A DNA stretch of 46,667 nt from Oscillospiraceae bacterium (lineage in GTDB: Bacteria; Bacillota; Clostridia; Oscillospirales; SIG627), in the NCBI GenBank assembly GCA_034925865.1, contig JAYFRN010000037.1, positions 1-46,667 on the forward strand, in the 5' to 3' direction. Below the pieces are notes generated by a model that saw only the letters and a list, made by a program, of their open reading frames with translations, was not told the origin of the DNA and ran no database searches. Of the stretch, positions 1 to 8,147 are shown one piece after another (positions within the stretch are counted from its first letter, which is position 1; the number at the start of each line of letters is the position of its first letter). Position numbers and translations under genes: made by a program.

Positions 1-1
1 A

Positions 2-2518
2 ATAGAAGGCTTTGTTCCGTACCCTTACGGAATATACGATGTTTTTGTCAGTAGCGGTGAAAACGGCGTTGATACATACAAGCTGACAATTCCCGAAGCG
101 AGAAGCGAACTATTCACCTGTCACGCATCAGGAAACGAAAGCAAAGAGGCGATGTTCGACGTTACAAACAAAGCGACATATAAAGACGCGGTAATTGCCG
201 AGAGATTTGCTCTACCTCGGACATCGTCGGACGAATTGAATGCAGAAATAATAAAGGATTTCTTTGAATTTGCTGATAAAAACGCCGTGTTTTCGGATAA
301 GCGAGAAGAACTCGCGTATTATGTAAACTATAATATACGCCGGACATACGGACTTGAACGCATCGAGGTGCATTATATAACCTTTGACGAATACGGAAAA
401 AAGAGCGATGAGATAAAGAAATATTTCTGCGAAACAACCACAGGAGCGTATTGGAAAGACGGTGATGTAGAACCAGAGGATATTATAAAAACTCTTGCAT
501 TGAATTTCGCAGATCGTCTGCAGATGTTTGTCGGTGATGTATCTGCAGAAAGACCATTGAAATGCGACATATATTCAATTGCCGCCGCGATGTATCTTTG
601 TAAAAGAACAGCAATTGATCCTGTCTCGACAACGTATTATTCCCCACAAGAAATGAATATTACCAATTATGAAACAGAACGGATTTTCGTTGAGCTTTTA
701 GGGATTGATTTTGTGTTGCCGGAGGAAAATCAAAGATACAAAAGCGAAGGAAACTTATATATTACATTAGGTGATGAAAAGAGCAGGTTCAGTATGGGAT
801 CTGTCTCCACCGTGCTGAACAGGTCGCTTTCCGAAATAAAAATTATCGGAAACCGGGTAACTGTCGACGCGGTATGTGAATATGCGGCAAGATTTGGATT
901 TTCTTACGGCAAAAAAGCAATGCGTTATGAATTTGAATTCGACGGGCTTGAATTAAAACTGATATCTGCCAGGACGGAAAAGTCCATTAATGATCCTGAA
1001 CCCGTTACAGTAAAGTTAATTGAAAAATCCCCTGACGGAAAATATGCATCGTTTGACGATGCTGTCCGCGCTGAGCTTGTGTTTGATAATACTGAAGATA
1101 TTTCTTTTAGCGAATCACTTAAAAAGCAAATCTGCGATTTTGCCCTCGCATATAAAAACATCGCCGGTTCGTGTCTATCAACAGAAAGCATCGATAGTAT
1201 ACCATATAATGACTTTACATTTAATAGTGGATTCAGAATTGAAAGCTGTTGTTTTAACTGTACTCTCGACAACGGCAATAAAGTATGGTTATATACGCTA
1301 TCCGCCATCCGGTCAACAACCGATAACAAATATAACGTTTATATAATAAAAATCGACGTTTTTACAGATGAAGACCCAACTTATATATCATTGTCTGATG
1401 ACGGAATAAAAGCTGTGCTTGATAATGATCCGCGCTTCTGCGGGACTTATAATGAGCGTCATTTAGTGTGCGACGGATGGAAAAACGTTGATTTTGGTAC
1501 TATAATCAAAGAAGCCGGATATGATAAGGTATTAGCATACTGTGGGTTTAACAATAAGGACGCGCTTCCATATATCGCGGTTATCGCCGGAAAATCTATT
1601 ACAGAAAAACTGGACGGTAAGTTCATATTATATTATAAAAACGTTACTTTAATGTTTTATAATATAGAAACCGGATTATTTTCTGAGAAATGCATTGAAT
1701 TGAAAGATATTCAAAATATACTCGGTTATAGTCTTAAATCGGATGACGATTATTTATATATTATTTTAACCACAAAAAACGGAGATGAAGAACAAAAAAT
1801 TAAATATTGTCTTAAATATAACGGTTCCTCTGATCCCAAGCTTATCGAAGGAGAACCCAAAATTGTTTTCGAAGGGGATTCGAATGCTTATTACATTACT
1901 TCCATAATAGAAACCGAAAAATGGGTGATAGAAAGAGATTCGGGTGGATCAATTTATACGACGCGAAAATCTGACGGTGAAAAGAAAACATTATACAGTA
2001 GTATTCCGTACAAATATGGAGAAAGAGGAACATCAGCACAATTATACAGCATAATATCTGAAAAATACTTAATATATCAAATATTCGGTTGGGAATGGTC
2101 GGTCGGTTTCGGAGTGTTTAATCTCGAAACAGAAAAAAACTGGGTGGTTGAATGCGGTGCGTATTTACACGAAATATTCGGTGAATATATCATTCTGCAG
2201 GATAATGATGAACTTAAGTATGCCAAAGTCACAGCTCCTTTTGTCCAATTTCTTCTGATAGACAATCTTTGGGAATATGATTCTGTGTATATAGATTCGG
2301 AAATGAAACGCTTTTTTGTCTCGCCCGAAAGCTCCGGTTATAAAGCTTATTTATTTGAGGTGTATTATTTTGAAAGGACAAGCGGCAAATGTGTTCCGAC
2401 GTCTTATTTCAGAATTTACGGTAAGGAAAATGATTGCAGATTCACCCTTACTGGAGGCTATGCGCTGGTTTTCTCATATGACAAAGAGGAATTTATATAT
2501 AAAAAGCTGTATTATTAA
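2..2518 (+). CDS. Secreted protein of unknown function, 5'-truncated by window edge (tandem paralogue 1)
   Basis: The reading frame is open from base 2, and the residues before the first internal ATG (152) align with the interior of the next gene (for example IPEARSELFTCHAS in both), so this is a gene whose start lies outside the window. About 838 residues are visible. It is a full-length paralogue of the lipoprotein at 2695-5541. Both share a central region around the residues RTSS-ELN, KIRRTYGLERIEVHYITFDEYG and CETTTGAYW, and a C-terminal half with repeated short beta-strand segments (GWEWSVGFGVFN), which suggests a beta-propeller-like fold (inference). This copy has about 130 extra residues in the middle (approximately 1010-1440) that the paralogue lacks. 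The TAA stop lies inside a palindromic repeat element. No family or function recognised; export is inferred from the paralogue. Confidence 0.85.
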   Translation: MEGFVPYPYGIYDVFVSSGENGVDTYKLTIPEARSELFTCHASGNESKEAMFDVTNKATYKDAVIAERFALPRTSSDELNAEIIKDFFEFADKNAVFSDKREELAYYVNYNIRRTYGLERIEVHYITFDEYGKKSDEIKKYFCETTTGAYWKDGDVEPEDIIKTLALNFADRLQMFVGDVSAERPLKCDIYSIAAAMYLCKRTAIDPVSTTYYSPQEMNITNYETERIFVELLGIDFVLPEENQRYKSEGNLYITLGDEKSRFSMGSVSTVLNRSLSEIKIIGNRVTVDAVCEYAARFGFSYGKKAMRYEFEFDGLELKLISARTEKSINDPEPVTVKLIEKSPDGKYASFDDAVRAELVFDNTEDISFSESLKKQICDFALAYKNIAGSCLSTESIDSIPYNDFTFNSGFRIESCCFNCTLDNGNKVWLYTLSAIRSTTDNKYNVYIIKIDVFTDEDPTYISLSDDGIKAVLDNDPRFCGTYNERHLVCDGWKNVDFGTIIKEAGYDKVLAYCGFNNKDALPYIAVIAGKSITEKLDGKFILYYKNVTLMFYNIETGLFSEKCIELKDIQNILGYSLKSDDDYLYIILTTKNGDEEQKIKYCLKYNGSSDPKLIEGEPKIVFEGDSNAYYITSIIETEKWVIERDSGGSIYTTRKSDGEKKTLYSSIPYKYGERGTSAQLYSIISEKYLIYQIFGWEWSVGFGVFNLETEKNWVVECGAYLHEIFGEYIILQDNDELKYAKVTAPFVQFLLIDNLWEYDSVYIDSEMKRFFVSPESSGYKAYLFEVYYFERTSGKCVPTSYFRIYGKENDCRFTLTGGYALVFSYDKEEFIYKKLYY

Positions 2519-2617
2519 ACGGCATTTAAATAAGTCTTGTTTTATAAGAGAGAAAAGCCCATATACCAGAGTCTTTTCTCTCTTTGAGCGGTAATTATTT
2601 AAATGCCGAGTTAATAA
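2512..2617 (-). repeat. MITE-like palindromic element, copy A
   Basis: A 106-bp element with terminal inverted repeats (left 2512-2533, right 2595-2617; core GGCATTTAAATAA against TTATTTAAATGCC) and an inner inverted repeat AGAGAGAAAAG / CTTTTCTCTCT. It is the reverse complement of copy B at 18412-18517 with only about three differences. Its left end supplies the TAA stop of the preceding gene. The strand is given relative to copy B as plus. Confidence 0.85.
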
Positions 2618-2694
2618 ACGAATGTTGATTATAAAAGCAGATTAGCAGATTTATATATTTAAGAAGTGTTTACGCATAAGAAAGGATTTCATTT

Positions 2695-5541
2695 ATGAAG
2701 AATACACGAATTATAACCGCGCTTTTATGCGCAGTAACAGTTTTTTCGCTTATCGCATTCGCTTCATGTTCTCAAAAGCCCTCGTCTGACTCCGGGCTTA
2801 CCGAAACCGGAGCGGAAACCGGTATCTCTCCGTTGACTGTTCATAAGACAGAACCTTCACCTGATACGGAAGATCCTGAGACTGAGTATTTACCGGAAAC
2901 CAATAATCCTTTCGAAACCGAAGATTCAACTGAAACAGGAAGCCCTGCTGAAACAGGGAATTCTGTCGAAACAGGACCTGACACAGGCATTCCCTCCGAA
3001 ACACAAACGGAGGAGCGCGTTCCTCTCACGACAAATCAGTTTGATATGCTCTTTGCGGAGAATGATTCTGAATTTGACGGAGGTGTAAAATTCTCGCTTG
3101 ACAGATTTCAGATTCATTTACAAGTTGAATCAGATGCGACTTATGAAAAAATAAATGATATTATTGATGAAGAAGATAAAATAATAAATGCAAAATCTTA
3201 CAGAGACGGAAGTGAGATTCGAAGTTCATACATATGGTCTTGTATTAATGGAAATTTTACATTTGTAAAGATGAATGATGGTTATGATTATAATCCTGAA
3301 TATGTTTATACGATTTTTTACGACTTATATCATGAAAAGAGACTAAATTTGGAAGAGTCACTCAAAGCTGTGGGATTAACAGAAGTTTTGCTGCGCGAAA
3401 AGCTTTCCGCTGCGGGAGTGCAGCTTGGAGAAAACAGCAAAATAGAGGGAATTATGCCTAGTCCATATGGTGAATACAATGTTTATATCAGTAATGATAA
3501 AATTAGATCTGTAAAAACTTATACATTAAAAATTCCTGAGGCAAGGAGTGAGTTATTTACCTGTCATGCGTCCGATAGCGAGGATATTGAAGAAACATTT
3601 GATGTTATAAACACGGTTATGTTAAAAAATGTTTGCGTAATTGAGCGGTATCGATTACCGAGGACATCGTCAGAAGAGCTCAATACAATTATCACATCTG
3701 ACTTTTTTAAATTTGCAGACGAAAACGCTGTTTTTTCAGATAAACGAAAAGAACTCGCGTATTATGTAAACTTCAAAATCCGCCGGACATACGGACTTGA
3801 GCGCATCGAGGTGCATTATATAACTTTTGATGAATACGGTAGAAAGAGCGATGAAATAAAGAAATATTTCTGCGAAACAACCACTGGGGCGTACTGGAGA
3901 GACGGTGATGAAGTACCGGAAGATATAATAAAGACGCTTGCACTTAATTTCACAGATCGTCTGCAGATGTTTGTCGGTGATGTATCGGCAGTGAATCCGT
4001 TGAAAACAGATGTAAATTCCGTTGCCGCTGCTATATATCTGACCGGAAGAACTGCAATCGACCCTGCAAAGATATCAGTATATACACATAATTCAAGAAA
4101 AATGATAAATATTTCTATTCAAGAGATAAAAAGCATTTTCAGTGATTGTTTTTCAACAGTGTTTGAAATCGGACCGGATAAAATTAACTTTTGCGATAAT
4201 TATACAATATTAACGCAAAACGACAGTGGTTATCATTTGGAAATCACAAATGCTTCTACTGTATTGAACAGACCGCTTTCCGAAATAGGTATTGTTGGGA
4301 ACCGGATAACTGTCGACGCGGTATGTGAATATGCGGCAAGATTCGGTTTTACTTACGGCAGAAAAACAATGCATTATGAATTTAAATTCGACGGTCTTGA
4401 GTTAAAACTGATATCCGCAAAGACGATAGATGACAGTAAAGAAGAACCGGCATCTTCAGAGAATCATCTCGGATATGGAGAAGGCTGGAATAATACAAAT
4501 TTGACGGAACAGGTCAAAAAAGCCGGATATGATGTGATAGTCAGATGTCATGAATATGGTATTTCAAACGTATATCCATATGCTCCGATTATAGTGGCTA
4601 ATAAAAGCAATTACACAATAAATGAAAAAGTTACCGATTGTTATACCGATCTGACGCTGTTGTTTTACAATATTGAGAATAACCGTTTTTGTGAAAAACA
4701 CTTTAAGATTAATGATAATGATTATACAATAACTGGAGTATCATATCAAATATATAAAAAAATTGATGGTTATATATATATTATAATATCAATGCATTCC
4801 TCTGAAGGCAATTTGAATAAAACTTACCGCCTTGAATATGACGGTTCATTTAATCCTTCACTTATTAATGCACAACCTGAATTAATCGATATGGCAGATG
4901 GTGAAATATATAACATCCCCACAAAAATTGAAGCCGGAGGATGGGTTGCAGAGCGTGATTCCGACGGATCAATTTATGCTACGAGAATATCCGACGGTGA
5001 AAAAAAGGTGTTATATGAGGGTATTCCGGTTGAAATAACTGTAGAGGGGTCAACCGCCGCAAGGCTTTTTGGCGTAATATCAGAAAAATATATCGTATAC
5101 AGTATATATGGATGGGAATGGTCAATCGGATATGGCGTGTTTAATACCGAAACAGGCACAAACTGGTTGGTTAAAAACGGTAAAAGCTTATACTGTGCGC
5201 GAGGGGATTATCTGATACTATTAGATGATACAAATCTTGAATATACAAAAATCACATCTCCTTATGAAACTTTTAATTTGACAGAATATATAAATGAAGG
5301 CGACAGTATTTATATTGACGAAAATTTTGAAAATATAACTGTCGTTAATTGGTCAAGCAGTACAAGTGATAATTATCTTGGAATATACACGTTTAAGAGA
5401 GAATCAGATAAATTGGTTCCGAAGTCCTTCGACAGAATTACGGGAAATAACGCCGGTGAGCGAGTTATTATATCCGGCGGATATGCTCTTGTGTCTTCTA
5501 ATGATATGAAAGAATTTATATCTAAAAAGCTGATTTATTGA
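2695..5541 (+). CDS. Large lipoprotein of unknown function (tandem paralogue 2)
   Basis: 948 residues, with an AGAAAGGA ribosome site nine bases upstream. An N-terminal signal peptide (residues 1-25) ends in a lipobox-like FASC, so the protein is probably lipidated at Cys26 and held on the outer face of the membrane. Residues 30-110 are a low-complexity Thr/Glu/Pro linker with repeated ETG units, typical of a surface stalk. The rest is colinear with the truncated gene just upstream. The C-terminal half is rich in Trp/Tyr/Gly beta-strand segments (YGWEWSIGYGVFN) and could be a propeller-like domain (inference). The conserved block RTSSEELN-KIRRTYGLERIEVHYITF is not a family I can name. Nucleotide similarity to the paralogue is very uneven, close to identical around 3750-3990 but low elsewhere. 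The TGA stop sits in a decayed copy of the palindromic element. Confidence 0.9.
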   Translation: MKNTRIITALLCAVTVFSLIAFASCSQKPSSDSGLTETGAETGISPLTVHKTEPSPDTEDPETEYLPETNNPFETEDSTETGSPAETGNSVETGPDTGIPSETQTEERVPLTTNQFDMLFAENDSEFDGGVKFSLDRFQIHLQVESDATYEKINDIIDEEDKIINAKSYRDGSEIRSSYIWSCINGNFTFVKMNDGYDYNPEYVYTIFYDLYHEKRLNLEESLKAVGLTEVLLREKLSAAGVQLGENSKIEGIMPSPYGEYNVYISNDKIRSVKTYTLKIPEARSELFTCHASDSEDIEETFDVINTVMLKNVCVIERYRLPRTSSEELNTIITSDFFKFADENAVFSDKRKELAYYVNFKIRRTYGLERIEVHYITFDEYGRKSDEIKKYFCETTTGAYWRDGDEVPEDIIKTLALNFTDRLQMFVGDVSAVNPLKTDVNSVAAAIYLTGRTAIDPAKISVYTHNSRKMINISIQEIKSIFSDCFSTVFEIGPDKINFCDNYTILTQNDSGYHLEITNASTVLNRPLSEIGIVGNRITVDAVCEYAARFGFTYGRKTMHYEFKFDGLELKLISAKTIDDSKEEPASSENHLGYGEGWNNTNLTEQVKKAGYDVIVRCHEYGISNVYPYAPIIVANKSNYTINEKVTDCYTDLTLLFYNIENNRFCEKHFKINDNDYTITGVSYQIYKKIDGYIYIIISMHSSEGNLNKTYRLEYDGSFNPSLINAQPELIDMADGEIYNIPTKIEAGGWVAERDSDGSIYATRISDGEKKVLYEGIPVEITVEGSTAARLFGVISEKYIVYSIYGWEWSIGYGVFNTETGTNWLVKNGKSLYCARGDYLILLDDTNLEYTKITSPYETFNLTEYINEGDSIYIDENFENITVVNWSSSTSDNYLGIYTFKRESDKLVPKSFDRITGNNAGERVIISGGYALVSSNDMKEFISKKLIY

Positions 5542-5622
5542 ATGTCAATCTAGTAATATTGCTTGTCATATAGAGAAAAGCCCGAAGACTAAAGCTTTTT
5601 CTTATAAAAGCGGGATTATTTA
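5535..5622 (-). repeat. Decayed MITE-like element, copy C0
   Basis: A degenerate copy in the orientation of copy A. It keeps AGAGAAAAGCCC, the spacing, AGCGG and ATTATTTA, but the left arm has lost pairing and the right arm is cut where copy C1 begins. It starts at TTATTGAATG directly at the stop codon of the lipoprotein, exactly the position that copy A takes behind the upstream paralogue. Confidence 0.65.
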
Positions 5623-5728
5623 TTATTAACTCGGCAATTAAATAATTACCGTTAAAAGAGAGAAAAGTTCTTGTATATGGACTTTTCTCTCTAATAAAAC
5701 AAGACTTATTTAATTGCCGTTTTAATAA
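5623..5728 (+). repeat. MITE-like palindromic element, copy C1
   Basis: 106 bp, in the orientation of copy B. The arms read GGCAATTAAATAA and TTATTTAATTGCC: compared with copy B one base has changed on each side so that the pairing is kept. The inner stem AGAGAGAAAAGT / ACTTTTCTCTCT is one pair longer than in copy B. Confidence 0.85.
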
Positions 5729-5823
5729 CTCGGCATTTAATAACCACTTTGAGAGAGAAAATGCTCTGGCATACGGGATTTTCTCTCATACAAAACAAGG
5801 ATTAATTAATTACCGTTTAATAA
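5722..5823 (+). repeat. MITE-like palindromic element, copy C2
   Basis: About 102 bp, diverged, sharing the 7-bp TTAATAA end with copy C1. The inner stem is GAGAGAAAAT / ATTTTCTCTC, so its last pair is T-A where copy B has G-C. The arms are imperfect (CGGCATTTAATAA on the left, TTAATTAATTACCG on the right). Confidence 0.75.
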
Positions 5824-5888
5824 AAATCGAATTATATTACAGTATGAATAATTCGTGGTAATAGTTATGAATACATAAGCGGAAAAGC

Positions 5889-5917
5889 TTGACGGTATTT
5901 GAAAAATATGTTATAAC
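5889..5917 (+). promoter_or_regulatory. Promoter of the ABC exporter gene
   Basis: TTGACG at 5889-5894 and TATAAC at 5912-5917, 17 bp apart, a good match to the vegetative consensus. It implies a leader of about 145 nt in front of the exporter. Confidence 0.6.
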
Positions 5918-5967
5918 AATATCAATTCTGATGTTCATTTCAATTACCCATGCCCCAATAAATGAAT

Positions 5968-6006
5968 GCGCGGCTTCCGGTCTTTCCGGCGGCCGCGCGG
6001 ATTTTA
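5968..6006 (+). terminator. Attenuator-like hairpin in the ABC exporter leader
   Basis: GCGCGGC (5968-5974) pairs with GCCGCGC (5992-5998), and CCGG with CCGG inside it, followed by GGATTTTAC. It lies between the promoter at 5889 and the coding start, so it could stop transcription early, as known for leaders of several Bacillota antibiotic-resistance ABC genes. The T tract is short, so termination is uncertain. Confidence 0.45.
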
Positions 6007-6069
6007 CAATATTCACAAAACAAAGATAAAACTACAGCAAAGGAGAAGCGGGCGCCGCTTCAATTTAAA

Positions 6070-7830
6070 ATGAAAAAAGAAAGAAACAAGCCCAGGAGCA
6101 AATGGATTAAATTTATCTCTTATTACAGACCGTATCTCGGACTGTTTACCTCCGATATGTTTTTCGCTTTTCTGGGAGCGGTGGTGTCCCTTATGATACC
6201 GCTTGTCATCAGATACATAACATCCGATGTCATTTTTCGCCCGGAGAGCGAAGCTCTTAAGACGATCATCATGCTTTCCGCACTGATGATCGGTCTGATC
6301 CTCGTGGAATGCTACAGCAACTTCTATATGGCATTTTACGGTCATATGATGGGCGCGAAAATGGAATACAATATGCGTTCGGAGATATTCGCGCATTTTC
6401 AAAAGCTGCCGAATTCATTTTACGATGACCGAAAGGTCGGAAGCCTTATGTCACGTATTACAAACGACCTTTTTGAAATAAGTGAGCTTTTTCACCATGG
6501 GCCGGAGGATATCGTCATATCTATAATAAAGCTTTTTGGTTCGCTTGTTATTTTGATCTCCGTAAACGCGAACCTCGCAGCAGTTGCATTCGCGGTCATT
6601 CCCTTCATGATTCTGTTTGCGGTCAAATACAATATTAAGATGAAGCGCGCATTTAAACGCAATCGGGAGAGGATCGCCGAAATAAACGCCGGCATCGAGG
6701 ACAATCTGTCCGGTATACGGGTCGTCAAGTCATTCGCGAATGAGGATATTGAGCAAAGGAAGTTCACGGAAGGCAACGACCGTTTTCTTGAAAGCAAGAA
6801 AGACAGCTATTATTACATGGGCATATATCACGCCGGGCTCGGAGCGTTTACATCGTTTATTAACATTGCGGTTATAGCGACCGGAACGGTGTTTATCACT
6901 TTGAAAATCATAGATGTAACTGATCTTATCACGTTTTTGCTATATATAAACAATTTCACCGAACCGGTCAGAAAGCTTATCAATTTTACCGAACAGTTTC
7001 AGAACGGAGCGACGGGTTATGAACGTTTTCTCGAAATACTCAATGTCGATCCTCAGATAAAGGATAAACCCGGCGCGGTTGAAATCGGCCGCGCGGACGG
7101 AGCCGTCAAATTTCACAATGTAGGATTCCATTATGAAAGCAATAATGCGATGGTGCTCAAAGATATTGATCTTTACGTTTCGGTTGGAGAATATGTCGCT
7201 CTTGTCGGACCATCCGGCGTCGGGAAAACGACGCTTTGCAGCCTGATACCGCGTTTTTACGACGTAACCGAAGGCTGTATACTGCTTGATGGCAGGGACA
7301 TACGCGATATTACGCTTAAAAGCCTTCGCGACAACATAGGAATTGTTCAGCAAGATGTATATCTATTTTCAGGTACTGTTGAGGAAAATATCAGATACGG
7401 CCGCCCCGGTGCATCTGATGATGAAATTATAGAGGCTGCGAAAAAGGCAAACGCGCATAATTTCATAATGACTCTACCCGGCGGATATAAAACTGATATC
7501 GGTCAGCGTGGAGTGAAGCTTTCAGGCGGACAAAAGCAGAGGATATCCATTGCGCGTGTATTTTTAAAGAATCCGCCGGTGCTTATCTTTGACGAAGCAA
7601 CCTCATCGCTTGACAACGAAAGCGAACGCGTGGTGCAGGAATCGCTTGAGAAGCTGGCCGAGCACCGCACGACATTTGTCATTGCTCACAGGCTTTCCAC
7701 AATCAGAAATGCCGAAAGGATTCTCGTTCTCGGAGAGAACGGAATAGCCGAATCCGGCACCCACAATGAACTTATCAAGCTCGGCGGCGTTTACGCATCT
7801 CTTTACCGTCTCGCGAGCTGCCAGGAATGA
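6070..7830 (+). CDS. ABC exporter half-transporter (MsbA/LmrA type)
   Basis: 586 residues from the ATG at 6070, normal for a fused membrane-ATPase half-exporter that works as a dimer in the cytoplasmic membrane. The first ~310 residues hold six predicted membrane helices. The ATPase domain shows Walker A (GPSGVGKTT), Q-loop (IVQQDVYLFSGTV), signature LSGGQKQR, Walker B (VLIFDEATSSLD) and H-loop (AHRLST). The frame is open back to an ATG at 5962, but that start would run through the GC-rich hairpin at 5968-5998. The nearest Shine-Dalgarno (AAAGGAG, 6039-6045) is about 24 nt before 6070, further than usual, so the start is not certain. Monocistronic: a promoter and attenuator-like leader precede it and a strong terminator follows. 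Substrate (drug, lipid or peptide) cannot be told. Confidence 0.92.
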   Translation: MKKERNKPRSKWIKFISYYRPYLGLFTSDMFFAFLGAVVSLMIPLVIRYITSDVIFRPESEALKTIIMLSALMIGLILVECYSNFYMAFYGHMMGAKMEYNMRSEIFAHFQKLPNSFYDDRKVGSLMSRITNDLFEISELFHHGPEDIVISIIKLFGSLVILISVNANLAAVAFAVIPFMILFAVKYNIKMKRAFKRNRERIAEINAGIEDNLSGIRVVKSFANEDIEQRKFTEGNDRFLESKKDSYYYMGIYHAGLGAFTSFINIAVIATGTVFITLKIIDVTDLITFLLYINNFTEPVRKLINFTEQFQNGATGYERFLEILNVDPQIKDKPGAVEIGRADGAVKFHNVGFHYESNNAMVLKDIDLYVSVGEYVALVGPSGVGKTTLCSLIPRFYDVTEGCILLDGRDIRDITLKSLRDNIGIVQQDVYLFSGTVEENIRYGRPGASDDEIIEAAKKANAHNFIMTLPGGYKTDIGQRGVKLSGGQKQRISIARVFLKNPPVLIFDEATSSLDNESERVVQESLEKLAEHRTTFVIAHRLSTIRNAERILVLGENGIAESGTHNELIKLGGVYASLYRLASCQE

Positions 7831-7836
7831 GAGATA

Positions 7837-7876
7837 GGGGATCAGGGACTTTTTTACGAAAAAGTCCCTGATCCCC
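7837..7876 (+). terminator. Strong terminator-like palindrome
   Basis: An 18-bp perfect stem, GGGGATCAGGGACTTTTT against AAAAAGTCCCTGATCCCC, seven bases after the exporter stop codon. The stem ends in an A/T run on both strands, so it can work in either direction. Confidence 0.8.
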
Positions 7877-7879
7877 CAA

Positions 7880-8114
7880 AATGCCCCTCTATAAAAAATG
7901 CTATTTACAGACAGTCATGTTTATAAGCAGCATTTTATTATTCTCCGTAAAGAAGCAATTTCAATAAGAAAGCTTTGACAACATCTTATTTATATAATAC
8001 CTGCTGAACAATCATAAAACACATATGACAGTAAAGCACAGAAAATATGAAAACAATGATCGCGCAGGCGGCAATCAATGGATACTTTGACTGGTTTTTC
8101 TACTGCCAAAACCT
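7880..8114. other. Intergenic stretch; one short diverged repeat, otherwise nothing recognised
   Basis: The space between the exporter terminator and the kinase end is AT-rich. The only signal is 8041-8086, which resembles 29130-29175 (shared 15-nt CAATCAATGGATACT and about 80% identity with two single-base gaps). An ATG at 8047 opens a frame that runs antisense into the kinase gene, which I do not regard as coding. Confidence 0.4.
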
Positions 8115-8134
8115 ATGCCGTTCGATAACGGCAT
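8115..8134 (-). terminator. Weak terminator hairpin of the ECF-kinase operon
   Basis: ATGCCGTT pairs with AACGGCAT around a 4-nt loop, 14 nt after the kinase stop codon on the minus strand, followed by AGGTTTTGG. The stem is good but the T run is weak. Confidence 0.35.
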
Positions 8135-8147
8135 TATTCAGCGGGCA

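Noticed and set aside
152-164. ATG at 152 as start of the first gene
   Set aside because: The frame is open to base 2 and the upstream residues match the paralogue, so the start lies outside the window.
5962-6069. ATG at 5962 as start of the ABC exporter
   Set aside because: The 36 extra residues have no homologue-like features and are encoded across a GC-rich hairpin; kept only as a possible leader frame.
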